The position numbers and the translations under genes are program-made. The notes under the pieces were generated by a model that worked only from the letters and a program-made list of their open reading frames with translations, was not told where the DNA came from and made no database searches. This document shows, piece by piece, positions 50,753-58,812 of a DNA stretch of 64,000 bases (position 1 is its first letter; each line of letters begins with the position of its first letter). Origin of the DNA: Arthrobacter sp. PAMC25284 (GTDB taxonomy: Bacteria; Actinomycetota; Actinomycetes; Actinomycetales; Micrococcaceae); contig NZ_CP080382.1 of the NCBI RefSeq assembly GCF_019443425.1, forward strand, positions 1,860,001 through 1,924,000, written 5' to 3'.

Positions 50753-51645
50753 CGGTGACTCTCCTCGATTGTGACAATGACAGCGGCCGCGCGGGACCCG
50801 TTCCGGGCCGGGGCCGCGGTGGCCAGCCGGGTTCCGTCCAGCGTGACGTCAAACGGCCTGTTCTCCAGGTGGGGCAGGGGCAGAACATCGCCGACGGAAA
50901 GCCCGAGCACCTGGCTCGGGGTCACGAACGACGTCGACAGCCGCACGGACAGCTCGACCGGCACCTGCTCAAGTTGCTCCCCGATCCGCGCCGGAGCGTC
51001 CCCGCGGCTTTCTGTCTGGTTGACCTTCTTCAGGCGTGCCAGGAGGATGCTGGCCGGCACCGCCAGGGTGGCAGGGGCACTGACGTCGCCGACGGTCATG
51101 GTGAAGACGGCGACGATCATCAGGTCGCCGGGGGCCGCGGCCTGGGCGAACTGGGAGTTGTATTGGATGGTGTCGACCCGGACGGCTTCGCTGAGCAGCG
51201 GCCCCAACGAGTAGCTGAGGTCCTCCAGTGCTTCGTCCATGAGGCCCCGGACAAGCGCCTGTTCGATCTGGGTGAATTTGCGGTCCGGCATGGGCGAATC
51301 GCTAGTGGCGCCGAGCATGCGGTTGACCCACCCGAGGGCCGAGGGACTGGGAAACTGCACCACGAGTTTGGCGTCGCTGCCCTCGACGGCGCACAGGACC
51401 ATTGTCGTCACCGCGGGCAGGGATGCGGCGTATTCGTCGTAGCTCTGCATAAAGACGTCGTCGAGACGCACGACGGATTTTACCCGGACCTTGGCGGTGA
51501 GCTGTGTTCCCCACTGGCGGGCGTACGTTTCAAACGCCAGCTCCAGGACGCGGCTGTGCTCGCGCGCCAGCGTCGCGGGACGTCGGAAATCGTAGACGCT
51601 CACACTCCGCTCGCGCACCACTGGCTGCTCATCGATAACACTCAC
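50749..51645 (-). CDS. fliM: Flagellar motor switch protein FliM
   Basis: A 298-aa C-ring protein. A middle CheC-like domain contains VYDFRRPATLAREHSRVLELAFETYARQW and LGWVNRMLGATSDSPMPDRKFTQIEQALVRGLMDEAL. The C-terminal SpoA domain has VPVELSVRLSTSFVTPSQVLGLSVGDVLPL. The N-terminus is short: VSVIDEQPVVRERS stands where other FliM proteins have the LSQxEID CheY-binding peptide, which I do not see. GTG at 51645 is the likely start; the frame is open upstream into motB. Confidence 0.93.
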   Translation of the reverse strand: MSVIDEQPVVRERSVSVYDFRRPATLAREHSRVLELAFETYARQWGTQLTAKVRVKSVVRLDDVFMQSYDEYAASLPAVTTMVLCAVEGSDAKLVVQFPSPSALGWVNRMLGATSDSPMPDRKFTQIEQALVRGLMDEALEDLSYSLGPLLSEAVRVDTIQYNSQFAQAAAPGDLMIVAVFTMTVGDVSAPATLAVPASILLARLKKVNQTESRGDAPARIGEQLEQVPVELSVRLSTSFVTPSQVLGLSVGDVLPLPHLENRPFDVTLDGTRLATAAPARNGSRAAAVIVTIEESHR

Positions 51646-51692
51646 GATGGCCACTATCGGCAAGGGAACCGGCGGGGTAAGCGACCCGGCGG

Positions 51693-52571
51693 TTATTTCT
51701 CCGCGAGTGCCAGCGCTTCCGGAATCAGCGCCCGCACGACGTCGGCCTGGTCGGACAGGACAGCGATGTCCACCCGCCGGTTCAGCTCCATCAGCTCGGG
51801 GGTGGAGTCGTCGTTGACTTGCCGGGCGGAGCCGAAGGCGACAGCGCCTATGGTCCCTTGTGGAATGGCCCCTTGCTCGACCATATGGCGCAGCACATTG
51901 ACCGCCCGCGCGGAGGAAAGCTCCCATGTCGACGGGTAGGCCGTGACCCCGTTTGCCGCATGCCCTTCCACCATGATCTCCATGCCGGCGGGAGCCAGCA
52001 CCGGCGAGACGATCTTCAGTACCTGGACGGCCCGCGCGGTCAGTTCGGGCCGGTCGGGAGCGAAGAACGTCTGCGATCCGACGAGCTTCACGGTCAGGCC
52101 GCGCGAGTCGATCTGGAATTCGACGTTGCTGATGATGCCTTCAGCGGCCAGCCCTGCCTTCATTTGGGCTTCAAGGGCGCGGAGCTGGTCGACTTCCTTT
52201 TTGGCCAGCTCCAGCGGAGATGGATCCGGTTTCTGTTCCGGCGGCTCTGCCTGCTGGTCCGTCTGCGAGACCGGGGTCGCCGGGTCCTGTTCCTTCTGCT
52301 GCGCGAACGCCTCCAGATCCTTGTCCACGAGTTCCGGTGGCACTATCGTGCCGGAGGCGGTGTCCACGGTCTCGGAGGCCACCGCGCCGAAGCCGGTGGC
52401 GAGGGAGTCCCGCAGCTTTGCGAACTTGTTCGCATCCACGGTAGACATCGCGTAAAGGACGATGAACAAACACATCAGGACGGTGACCATGTCGGCGTAG
52501 GAAACCAGCCAGCGTTCGTCAACGTGGTGCTCTTCGCTATGGCCCTTCTTGGATTTGCGCCTGGCGCTCAT
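51693..52571 (-). CDS. motB: Flagellar motor stator protein MotB
   Basis: A 292-aa stator protein. A basic N-terminus (MSARRKSKKGHSEEHH) precedes one TM (about 21-42) with the proton-carrying Asp in SYADMVTVLMCLFIVLYAM. A plug/linker with Pro/Gln/Glu follows. The C-terminal OmpA-like peptidoglycan-binding domain has MEIMVEGHAANGV, WELSSARAVNVL and NRRVDIAV. It overlaps motA by 4 nt. Confidence 0.95.
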   Translation of the reverse strand: MSARRKSKKGHSEEHHVDERWLVSYADMVTVLMCLFIVLYAMSTVDANKFAKLRDSLATGFGAVASETVDTASGTIVPPELVDKDLEAFAQQKEQDPATPVSQTDQQAEPPEQKPDPSPLELAKKEVDQLRALEAQMKAGLAAEGIISNVEFQIDSRGLTVKLVGSQTFFAPDRPELTARAVQVLKIVSPVLAPAGMEIMVEGHAANGVTAYPSTWELSSARAVNVLRHMVEQGAIPQGTIGAVAFGSARQVNDDSTPELMELNRRVDIAVLSDQADVVRALIPEALALAEK

Positions 52572-53398
52572 GCAGCGTCGTCCAGGGCTTTATCGCCCTT
52601 GGGTGCCTTGCCCGAGCCGTCCTTGGGTGTCTTAGCGGCGCCGCTCTTGAGCTTGTAGGCGGGAACCATGGCGTTGAGCTTTTCCCGCAGCAGGATCGGC
52701 TGGGCACCGGACTGCAGGGCAAGTACGCCCTCCATGATGAGAGTCATCCGATCAACCTCCAGCTCGGAGATCTTCGTCATGCGGTCCCCGATCGGCAGCC
52801 AGATGAAGTTGGCCGAGAGGACTCCCCACAGCGTGGCAACAAAGGCTGCGGCGATCATGTGCCCGAGTTCGTCGGGCTGGGACAGGTTTTCCAGGACGTG
52901 GGTCAGGGACACGACGGTGCCGATGATGCCAATAGTGGGGGCATAGCCGCCGAGCATCTTGAAGAACTTTGCGGCCGTATTGTCGGCCTTCATTTTGGAG
53001 CTGATTCCGTCTTCAAGCATGTCCCGGAGGTCTTCACCATCGGTTCCGTCAGCAATGTTTTGCAGCGCATTTTTCAGGAAAGGATCTTTGGTGGCCGCCG
53101 CTTCGCCTTCGAGGGCCAGGAGGCCCTCCGTGCGGGCCTTTTCTGCGAAAACGACGATCTCGTCGATGCTCTGCTGCGGGGGCACGGTCTTGCCCTTGAA
53201 CGCGTTCGGCAGTGCCTTGAATGCGTGCAGGACGTCCTTGAAGGTAGACCCTGCGAGGCCTACGGCGAGGGTCGCCCCGAAAACCAGGATCATTGGGGCC
53301 GGAAGCAAAAGGCTCGTGACGTTGGCACCCTCAAGGGCGACCATGGCATAGATAGCGCCGAACGCTAGAACCAGTCCGATTATTGTTGCGGGATCCAT
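52568..53398 (-). CDS. motA: Flagellar motor stator protein MotA
   Basis: A 276-aa four-TM stator subunit. It starts MDPATIIGLVLAFGAIYAMVALEG, has the cytoplasmic loop with charged residues that push FliG, and PTIGIIGTVVSLTHVLENL and GVLSANFIWLPIGDRM in TM3/TM4. A Lys/Gly-rich tail follows. ATG 53398 matches family starts; the open frame extends upstream by about 47 codons. It forms the ion channel with MotB, probably for protons given the MotB type. Confidence 0.95.
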   Translation of the reverse strand: MDPATIIGLVLAFGAIYAMVALEGANVTSLLLPAPMILVFGATLAVGLAGSTFKDVLHAFKALPNAFKGKTVPPQQSIDEIVVFAEKARTEGLLALEGEAAATKDPFLKNALQNIADGTDGEDLRDMLEDGISSKMKADNTAAKFFKMLGGYAPTIGIIGTVVSLTHVLENLSQPDELGHMIAAAFVATLWGVLSANFIWLPIGDRMTKISELEVDRMTLIMEGVLALQSGAQPILLREKLNAMVPAYKLKSGAAKTPKDGSGKAPKGDKALDDAA

Positions 53399-53441
53399 GA
53401 TTGTCTTTCTGGGTGGCACCGTGACCGCGTTGGGGGCGTTC

Positions 53442-53714
53442 TCAGGGTTTGCAGGTGTGGTCTTCCGGCTCCGGGACGATGCTGAGCGTCCGGCTACCGT
53501 AAGTGGTGGAGATGGTGGGGAGGTCCCGTGCCGCGGCAAGAACGCGCGCCCGGTAGGCAGTGATCATATCGATGACATCGTTCATCCGCTCCACAACGAC
53601 GTGGGTGGAACCGTCCAGCATCACGAGCGTGGTGTCGGGGCTTTCGTGCATCCGCTCAATCATGTCCGGGTTGACCGCCCAGCGCTTCTTGTTGAGCCCA
53701 GTAACTACGATCAT
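53442..53714 (-). CDS. flbD: FlbD family flagellar protein
   Basis: A 90-aa small protein, MIVVTGLNKKRWAVNPDMIERMHESPDTTLVMLDG, of the FlbD (not Caulobacter regulator FlbD) family commonly placed between flgE and motA in Gram-positive and spirochaete operons. The role is unclear; some members support stator or hook function. The ATG at 53714 has AGGA 7 nt upstream, and is preferred over the in-frame GTG at 53720. Confidence 0.9.
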   Translation of the reverse strand: MIVVTGLNKKRWAVNPDMIERMHESPDTTLVMLDGSTHVVVERMNDVIDMITAYRARVLAAARDLPTISTTYGSRTLSIVPEPEDHTCKP

Positions 53715-53840
53715 CGACACGTCCTAGGTTGATATAGCACTGAACGTGCCCTCAAGCCCTACTGTCGGCTGCTAAGGCCACTTCGTTAGCCGGACGCGGG
53801 ATCTCGGCATGGCGTCCTGGATATTTCCGCTGTGGAACGA

Positions 53841-53889
53841 CCTGAGGCGGGTGCGGTGGCTTGTAATATGCCACGGCACCCGCCTCAGG
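53841..53889. terminator. Long hairpin between flgE and flbD
   Basis: Arms of 20 nt with one mismatch: CCTGAGGCGGGTGC-g-GTGGC and its partner GCCAC-g-GCACCCGCCTCAGG, around a 9-nt AT-rich loop (TTGTAATAT). It lies 22 nt after the flgE stop, in the largest gap of the operon (197 nt). No U-tract follows on either strand, so partial termination or a processing site is possible. Confidence 0.65.
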
Positions 53890-53911
53890 CGGTACGAGGT
53901 TTTCCGGCTGA

Positions 53912-55102
53912 CTAGCGCTTGAGCTGCGTGAGTTCCTGCAGGATTTCATCGGAGGTGGTGATGATGCGGGCGTTCGCCTGGAAGCCGCGCTGCGCGACGA
54001 TCAGGTTGGTGAATTCCTGGGAGAGGTCCACGTTGGACATTTCCAGGTTGCCGCCGGACAGGGACCCCATACCGGGGTCTCCGGCCGAGCCCAACTGCAC
54101 GCCACCGGAGTTTCCGGTGGCCACGTAGGAGGATCCACCGGCCTTTTCCAGGCCGGCGGGGTTGGTGAACTTGGCCATGGCGATCTTGGCCAGGACCTGC
54201 TTGGCACCGTTGCTGAAAGCGCCGAGCACGGATCCGTCGCTGCCGATCGTGTAGGACTCGAGGCTGCCGGCGGCGTAACCGTCCTGGCCGGTGACGGTCA
54301 AAGACTCTGCCTTCGCGTAGCCGGATACCGCGCTCAGATCGACGCTGATCCCACCGACTGTCACGGTGCCTGCGCTCCCGGCGGTCTGCTGACCACCGGC
54401 AAACGTCAGCGTTCCTGTGCCCGTTGCGCCGTTTTCGTCGGTCGCATCAACTTGCCAATTTTGGGAGTTCGCGATTTTGGTGAATGTCAGCGAAACCATG
54501 CGGTCCGCGCCGGTCGCGTCGTAGACCTTGACAACGCGGTCGACTGTTCCGTCGGCTGTTCCTTCGACTGCGTCGCTGGGGAGGTTGCCGTCAAGGGTCA
54601 CCTTCTCTGTGATTTTAGCGATCAGGTCGTTCGACTTCAGCGTGATGTCGCCAACGGTGCCGCTGGTGTTGACCGCCCCGCTCACTGCTGTCCAGCCCTG
54701 GAGGACTGCCCCGTCCGGGCTGACCAGGTGGTTGGCCGCATCAAACGTAAACGAGCCGGCACGGGAGAACAGTTGCTGTCCGGACTTGCTGGTGACAAAG
54801 AATCCTTCGCCGGAGATCATCATGTCAGTGGCACGGCCGGTGCTCTGCGAGGATCCCTGGCTGAAGTTGGTGGTGATGCTGGCGATCTTGACGCCGAGAC
54901 CGACCTGGGCGGGGTTGCTGCCGCCGGTCTGCGTCTGCGGAGCGGAAGCGCCCTGGGTCATCTGGGACAGGGTGTCCTGGAACTGGACGGTGGAGGATTT
55001 GAATCCCGCCGTATTGACGTTGGCGATGTTCGCGCCGGTGACGTCCAGCATGGTCTGGTGGGCACGGAGGCCGGAGATTCCGGAGTACAGCGAGCGGAGC
55101 AT
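53912..55102 (-). CDS. flgE: Flagellar hook protein FlgE
   Basis: A 396-aa hook protein. The N-terminal rod signature is MLRSLYSGISGLRAHQTMLDVTGANIANVNTAGFKSS (written in two parts: SGISGLRAHQTMLDV and GANIANVNTAGFKSS). The C-terminal coiled-coil signature is SNVDLSQEFTNLIVAQRGFQANARIITTSDEIL. The middle domain is Thr/Gly-rich. The length is in the normal 390-430 range. It is preceded by flgD with 31 nt between. Confidence 0.96.
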   Translation of the reverse strand: MLRSLYSGISGLRAHQTMLDVTGANIANVNTAGFKSSTVQFQDTLSQMTQGASAPQTQTGGSNPAQVGLGVKIASITTNFSQGSSQSTGRATDMMISGEGFFVTSKSGQQLFSRAGSFTFDAANHLVSPDGAVLQGWTAVSGAVNTSGTVGDITLKSNDLIAKITEKVTLDGNLPSDAVEGTADGTVDRVVKVYDATGADRMVSLTFTKIANSQNWQVDATDENGATGTGTLTFAGGQQTAGSAGTVTVGGISVDLSAVSGYAKAESLTVTGQDGYAAGSLESYTIGSDGSVLGAFSNGAKQVLAKIAMAKFTNPAGLEKAGGSSYVATGNSGGVQLGSAGDPGMGSLSGGNLEMSNVDLSQEFTNLIVAQRGFQANARIITTSDEILQELTQLKR

Positions 55103-55133
55103 GGGAACTGCCTTTCTACGGTGGGAAAACTGG

Positions 55134-55583
55134 TTAGGACGCTGAGGGTGTGGTGAGGCCGGTGACGGAATCCAACGGAACGGCTAGTCCGCCGACCGTC
55201 ACAGTCGGAACCGGACCATTGAAGGAGACCGCGCTGGCAATGCCGGTGCCTTCCGTGCCGTCAGGCAGGGTGTAGCCGACGGACTGGCCGATCAGCTGAG
55301 CCGCCGCCGAACGCATTTGAAGTGAAAACCCTTCTTTGCTGCTGGTGGCGAGTTCCGTCATTTTCTCCATCATGGACAACTGGACGGTCTGGGCCATCAT
55401 CTCGTTGGTATCCATGGGGGCGCTGGGGTTCTGGTTCTTGAGCTGGGTCACCAGGAGCTGCATAAAGACATTGGAGTCCATGGTCTGCACGGGCGTCCGG
55501 ACGGCAGCGCCGGCGGCGGACGCGGTCGAGGCGGCAATGGCATCGGCACTCATGGACTGGGAGGCAATCGGCTGGATCGTCAT
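55134..55583 (-). CDS. flgD: Flagellar hook capping protein FlgD (short form)
   Basis: A 149-aa hook-scaffold protein. The FlgD N-terminal signature is MDSNVFMQLLVTQLKNQNPSAPMDTNEMMAQTVQLSMMEKM (seen as FMQLLVTQLKNQNP and PMDTNEMMAQ). A short Tudor-like segment follows (LIGQSVGYTLPDGTEGTGIASAVSF). E. coli FlgD is 231 aa; the FnIII-like domain is absent here, as in several Gram-positive FlgD proteins. It lies 18 nt after fliK. Confidence 0.93.
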   Translation of the reverse strand: MTIQPIASQSMSADAIAASTASAAGAAVRTPVQTMDSNVFMQLLVTQLKNQNPSAPMDTNEMMAQTVQLSMMEKMTELATSSKEGFSLQMRSAAAQLIGQSVGYTLPDGTEGTGIASAVSFNGPVPTVTVGGLAVPLDSVTGLTTPSAS

Positions 55584-55601
55584 GGTTTGCGTTCCTTAGG
55601 G

Positions 55602-57707
55602 TCAGGCAAGAATGTCGAGGGTGGTCTGGTGTCCGTTGAGGATTCTGGCGGCACGCAGGGCGGTTGCATCGGCCAGGTCATCCCACCGGTGTCCTGCCCG
55701 ATTGGTGCCGGAGCCGTTACGGCCGCCGGGATCGGAGCCGTCCCGCGCCGGGTCCTTGCCCGTGCCGTTCTGGCGTGCAGCGCCGGCGTCGTTGGCGTCC
55801 TGGCGTGAGCTGCCGGGCCCGTCGCGGTCGGAGAGCTGAAGGCTCGCCCCGAAACCGGCGTCGGTGAGCTCCTTTCGGAGTTCGGGCAGGATGCTGCGGA
55901 CTGCTTCCCGTCCGGCATCGCCCGGGGAGAATAACTCAATCCGGACGCCCGCGGCATCGATATGTGCCCGCACCGTGACAGGCCCGAGATCCTCCGGGCT
56001 GACGGTAAGGGTCATCGTGTGCTCGCCGTCGGGTGCATTAACCAGGGTGAAGAGGGGCGCGGCGAGTTGCGGCCGCAGGGCTGCGGCAGTCCCGGGGGCG
56101 GGCGGGGCCGCTGGCTGCGGCACGGTTGTGGAGCCCGCAGTGGTCGGTACCTGGCTGACTGGCGCGGCGGCTTGCGTTGCCCCGGCGGGGACGTCCACAG
56201 GGGATGAAGCAGCAGCGACGGCGGTATGGACTTTGGCCGGTGCGGCATCTCCCCGGAGCTGCTCGGCGGGGGCCGCGCCGGCACCGGCGAAGGCGGCGGC
56301 CTGCGTCGCGGGCCCGGGCGAAGCCTGCGTTTTTGCAGAGGCCAGGGGGCGGGGAGCCTGCGGACCTGCCGGAGCAGCTACGGGCGCACTCGTGCCTGAG
56401 GAGGACGCCGGCAACGCCGGAGCAGCACCCGGTGTGGCGACGCCTGCCGGCAAGGGGCTTGCAGTGGCCGCAGGTTCGCGGACGGCACGATCATTGCCTG
56501 CCGCGGTCGGTACCCGGGCAGCGACCGGCGCGGAGGCGGCTGCAGCCGCGATGGTTGCCGGCACGGCCGCGACGCCAGCGGCTGGGGCAGGAGTCGCCGG
56601 GGCGACGGCCTGCGTATGAGCACTGCTACGAATGGGACCCGCCGTCGCGGACGACGTCGATGCCTGGGCTGCCGTGCGGACCTCGCCCGCCGGTGCTGCC
56701 GCCGCAGCCATGGCGACCGGGGAGGCCGCGCTGACCTGGGTGGCCGCGCTGACCGGGGCTGCCGTGTGGACCTCGCCCGCCGGAGCTGCCGCCACAGCCA
56801 TGGCGACCGGGGAGGCCGCGCTGACCAGGGTGGCCGCGCTGACCGGGGCTGCCGTGTGGACCTCGCCCGCCGGAGCTGCCGCCGCAGCCATGGCGACCGG
56901 GGAGGCCATGCTCACGTGGACCGGCCCATCGATGGCCGGAGTCACTGTCATTGGAGTCCGCTCCCCCGACGCCGCGAGGACGGCCGCCGGCACTGCGTTC
57001 GTCGGAGCCGAAGCCACCGCCGAAGCCGGTGCCGGTGCCGGTGCCGAAAAACCGGACGGAACCGCCGGGGCCGCCTGGACCGCAGTGTCATCACTCTTCG
57101 TCCCGTTGTCACCGGAGTCCAGTCCTGCATCCGGCTCCGCAACGGGCGTTGCCGCCTGCGGCCACGCCAGCAGCGGCTCCGCTGTCGACGAAGTCACGGC
57201 ACCCGGCGGTGCGGCCAAAGGTGATGCCGTCGGCGCGGCCCCAGGAACCGAAGCCGTCGCCGTCGCCGTCGCCGTCGCCGTGAAAAAAGCACCGTACGTT
57301 CCGCCGAAGGCCCAGGCCGATTCGGCAGCATTCGCTGTCGTGGGCTGTCCCCCGGTTAGGGTCGGGCGCGGGGTGGCGTCGTCAGCGGTGAAGCCGGGGC
57401 CGTGCCAGCCAGAGGCCGCGGTACCGGCCACGTCGGACGTTTGCGGTGTGGACTCGGCGTCACTCTGACCGTCGGCTGCGGACGGGTCTGCTGCGGACGG
57501 GTCTGCTGCGGACGGGTCTGCTCCGGCGGCGCCGGAGTCTGATGAGTCGCGCCGTGCCGTGTCCGGCAGGCTCTGGAGGTCATGGAACAGTGCGGCGAAG
57601 GAGTCGGCGCCGGAGAGTGCTCCTTGCGCACGCGAAGCGTCGCGGGCACCGCCGGCCGGGGCCGGACCGGCCAGGACCGCGCCCAGGTCCAGGGAAGCCG
57701 CCGTCAT
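55602..57707 (-). CDS. fliK: Flagellar hook-length control protein FliK
   Basis: A 701-aa protein, mostly Ala/Pro/Thr/Val-rich and disordered. The C-terminal Flg_hook domain (about 560-650: FTLVNAPDGEHTMTLTVSPEDLGPVTVRAHID, LFSPGDAGREAVRSILPELRKEL) interacts with FlhB to switch substrate class. The N-terminal ruler region contains a 15-bp repeat (DPSAA units) and a 90-bp repeat that would change its length. ATG 57707 overlaps the stop of the NlpC/P60 gene by 4 nt. Confidence 0.9.
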   Translation of the reverse strand: MTAASLDLGAVLAGPAPAGGARDASRAQGALSGADSFAALFHDLQSLPDTARRDSSDSGAAGADPSAADPSAADPSAADGQSDAESTPQTSDVAGTAASGWHGPGFTADDATPRPTLTGGQPTTANAAESAWAFGGTYGAFFTATATATATASVPGAAPTASPLAAPPGAVTSSTAEPLLAWPQAATPVAEPDAGLDSGDNGTKSDDTAVQAAPAVPSGFSAPAPAPASAVASAPTNAVPAAVLAASGERTPMTVTPAIDGPVHVSMASPVAMAAAAAPAGEVHTAAPVSAATLVSAASPVAMAVAAAPAGEVHTAAPVSAATQVSAASPVAMAAAAAPAGEVRTAAQASTSSATAGPIRSSAHTQAVAPATPAPAAGVAAVPATIAAAAASAPVAARVPTAAGNDRAVREPAATASPLPAGVATPGAAPALPASSSGTSAPVAAPAGPQAPRPLASAKTQASPGPATQAAAFAGAGAAPAEQLRGDAAPAKVHTAVAAASSPVDVPAGATQAAAPVSQVPTTAGSTTVPQPAAPPAPGTAAALRPQLAAPLFTLVNAPDGEHTMTLTVSPEDLGPVTVRAHIDAAGVRIELFSPGDAGREAVRSILPELRKELTDAGFGASLQLSDRDGPGSSRQDANDAGAARQNGTGKDPARDGSDPGGRNGSGTNRAGHRWDDLADATALRAARILNGHQTTLDILA
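56671..56907. repeat. 90-bp tandem repeat in fliK
   Basis: Units begin at 56671, 56761 and 56851 (the last partial), nearly identical. They encode a 30-residue unit with SPVAMAxAAAPAGEVHTAA. Plus-strand anchors GCCATGGCGACCGG at 56707, 56797 and 56887 show the exact 90-bp period. Confidence 0.95.
57478..57525. repeat. 15-bp tandem repeat in fliK
   Basis: GCGGACGGGTCTGCT occurs three times in tandem, encoding DPSAA pentapeptides near residue 70 of FliK. Confidence 0.9.
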
Positions 57708-58381
57708 GCGCCGGCTCCTGCCGGGACGATGCGACGGATCGAGGTCAGGTTGGACTGTTGCTCCCACGCATCGCGGATTTGAATGGTCTTGCCGGGCACG
57801 GGGGCATCGATCGCTTTGCCGTTGCCGAGGTAGATGGAGATGTGGTTGCCGCCGAAGCTCACCAGCAGATCCCCCGGCTTGGCCTCAGCCAGGGATGCGA
57901 CCGGGGTGCCCTTTTGCATCTGGTCGCTGACGACGCGCGGGATGTCGATGCCCAGGTCTTTGAAGACGCGCTGGGTGAAGCCGGAGCAGTCCATCCCGGT
58001 GGCCGGGTTGGTGCCGCCCCAAACGTAGGGCACGCCGATGTATTTCTTCGACACTGAAACGACGTCGTTTCCGGTCGGCGCACCGGGGGTCACCGCGGTC
58101 ACAGCGGACGTTCGGCCGGCGCCGGTTGATCCGGTAATCCCCGCCACTCCGCCGAGTCCCAGGCTGTTTGTGAAGGAGTTGGGATCCGTTCCGGCGGCAG
58201 TCCCGCCCAGCGCAGCGTTGAGCGCCTGCGTGAAGCTTTCTGCGGTGCCGTTCCCCGTGGCGGTCGCGAGGGAGGACGCGGCGGCCTTCACGGAGCTGGT
58301 CGGGTCGGCCGCCGGACGGCTCAGTTCCGTAATCATGGACTGGATGCTCTGCATCCGGCCGATTGCCTCAGTCATGCTCAT
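57704..58381 (-). CDS. NlpC/P60 (C40) peptidase in the flagellar operon
   Basis: A 225-aa protein. The N-terminal 100 residues are Ser/Thr/Ala-rich (MSMTEAIGRMQSIQSMITEL). The C-terminal NlpC/P60 domain (about 105-220) has KKYIGVPYVWGGTNPATGMDCSGFTQRVF with the catalytic Cys in MDCSGF, GDLLVSFGGNHISIYLGNG with the His, and KAIDAPVPG. There is no obvious signal peptide, so it may leave through the flagellar export system. Its place between fliJ and fliK, with 4-nt overlaps on both sides, suggests it opens peptidoglycan for the rod, the job of FlgJ in Gram-negatives. Confidence 0.9.
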   Translation of the reverse strand: MSMTEAIGRMQSIQSMITELSRPAADPTSSVKAAASSLATATGNGTAESFTQALNAALGGTAAGTDPNSFTNSLGLGGVAGITGSTGAGRTSAVTAVTPGAPTGNDVVSVSKKYIGVPYVWGGTNPATGMDCSGFTQRVFKDLGIDIPRVVSDQMQKGTPVASLAEAKPGDLLVSFGGNHISIYLGNGKAIDAPVPGKTIQIRDAWEQQSNLTSIRRIVPAGAGA

Positions 58382-58812
58382 GTGGTCACCTGCTGTTCGT
58401 CACGGTGCCAGACGGTCGACGCGATTTCGTCGAGCGCGGCCTGTTCAGCCCGCAGATCGGCGCTGAGGACCTCAGCGTCGTGGCGGGTCTGGAGCTTTTC
58501 AAGTCCCACGGACCGTGTCCGGGCCGCGGTGAACTCCTCGCGGGCGGCGTCTTCCGCGCTCTGGGCGTCAGCCGTCAGGCTCTGGAGGTCCGAGAGCATA
58601 CGGAAGGACGAGAACCGTGCCGCGGCAATGGCATGCAGTGCCTGGGAGGTGTCGACGTCGCCGCTGGCGTCTGAGAGATCGCGGCGGGCCGAGACCTCCC
58701 GGGCACGCACCGAGTCGGAGTGTGAACGGGCCCGGGCCAGCCCGGTCGCGGCTTGGTCCTGCTGCATCTGGCGAAGGCGCAGGAGCCCTGCCAGCGAGAA
58801 TTGACGGTTCAT
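58378..58812 (-). CDS. fliJ: Flagellar export chaperone/stalk protein FliJ
   Basis: A 144-aa coiled-coil protein starting MNRQFSLAGLLRLRQMQQDQAATGLARARS, rich in Ala, Arg and Asp with heptad spacing throughout. FliJ sits in the FliI hexamer and links it to FlhA. Sequence similarity among FliJ proteins is low, so the call leans on position between fliI and fliK. Confidence 0.88.
   Translation of the reverse strand: MNRQFSLAGLLRLRQMQQDQAATGLARARSHSDSVRAREVSARRDLSDASGDVDTSQALHAIAAARFSSFRMLSDLQSLTADAQSAEDAAREEFTAARTRSVGLEKLQTRHDAEVLSADLRAEQAALDEIASTVWHRDEQQVTT

Noticed and set aside
53752-53949. 65-codon minus-strand ORF between flgE and flbD
   Set aside because: It overlaps the flgE 3' end and the long hairpin; no motif and no Shine-Dalgarno.
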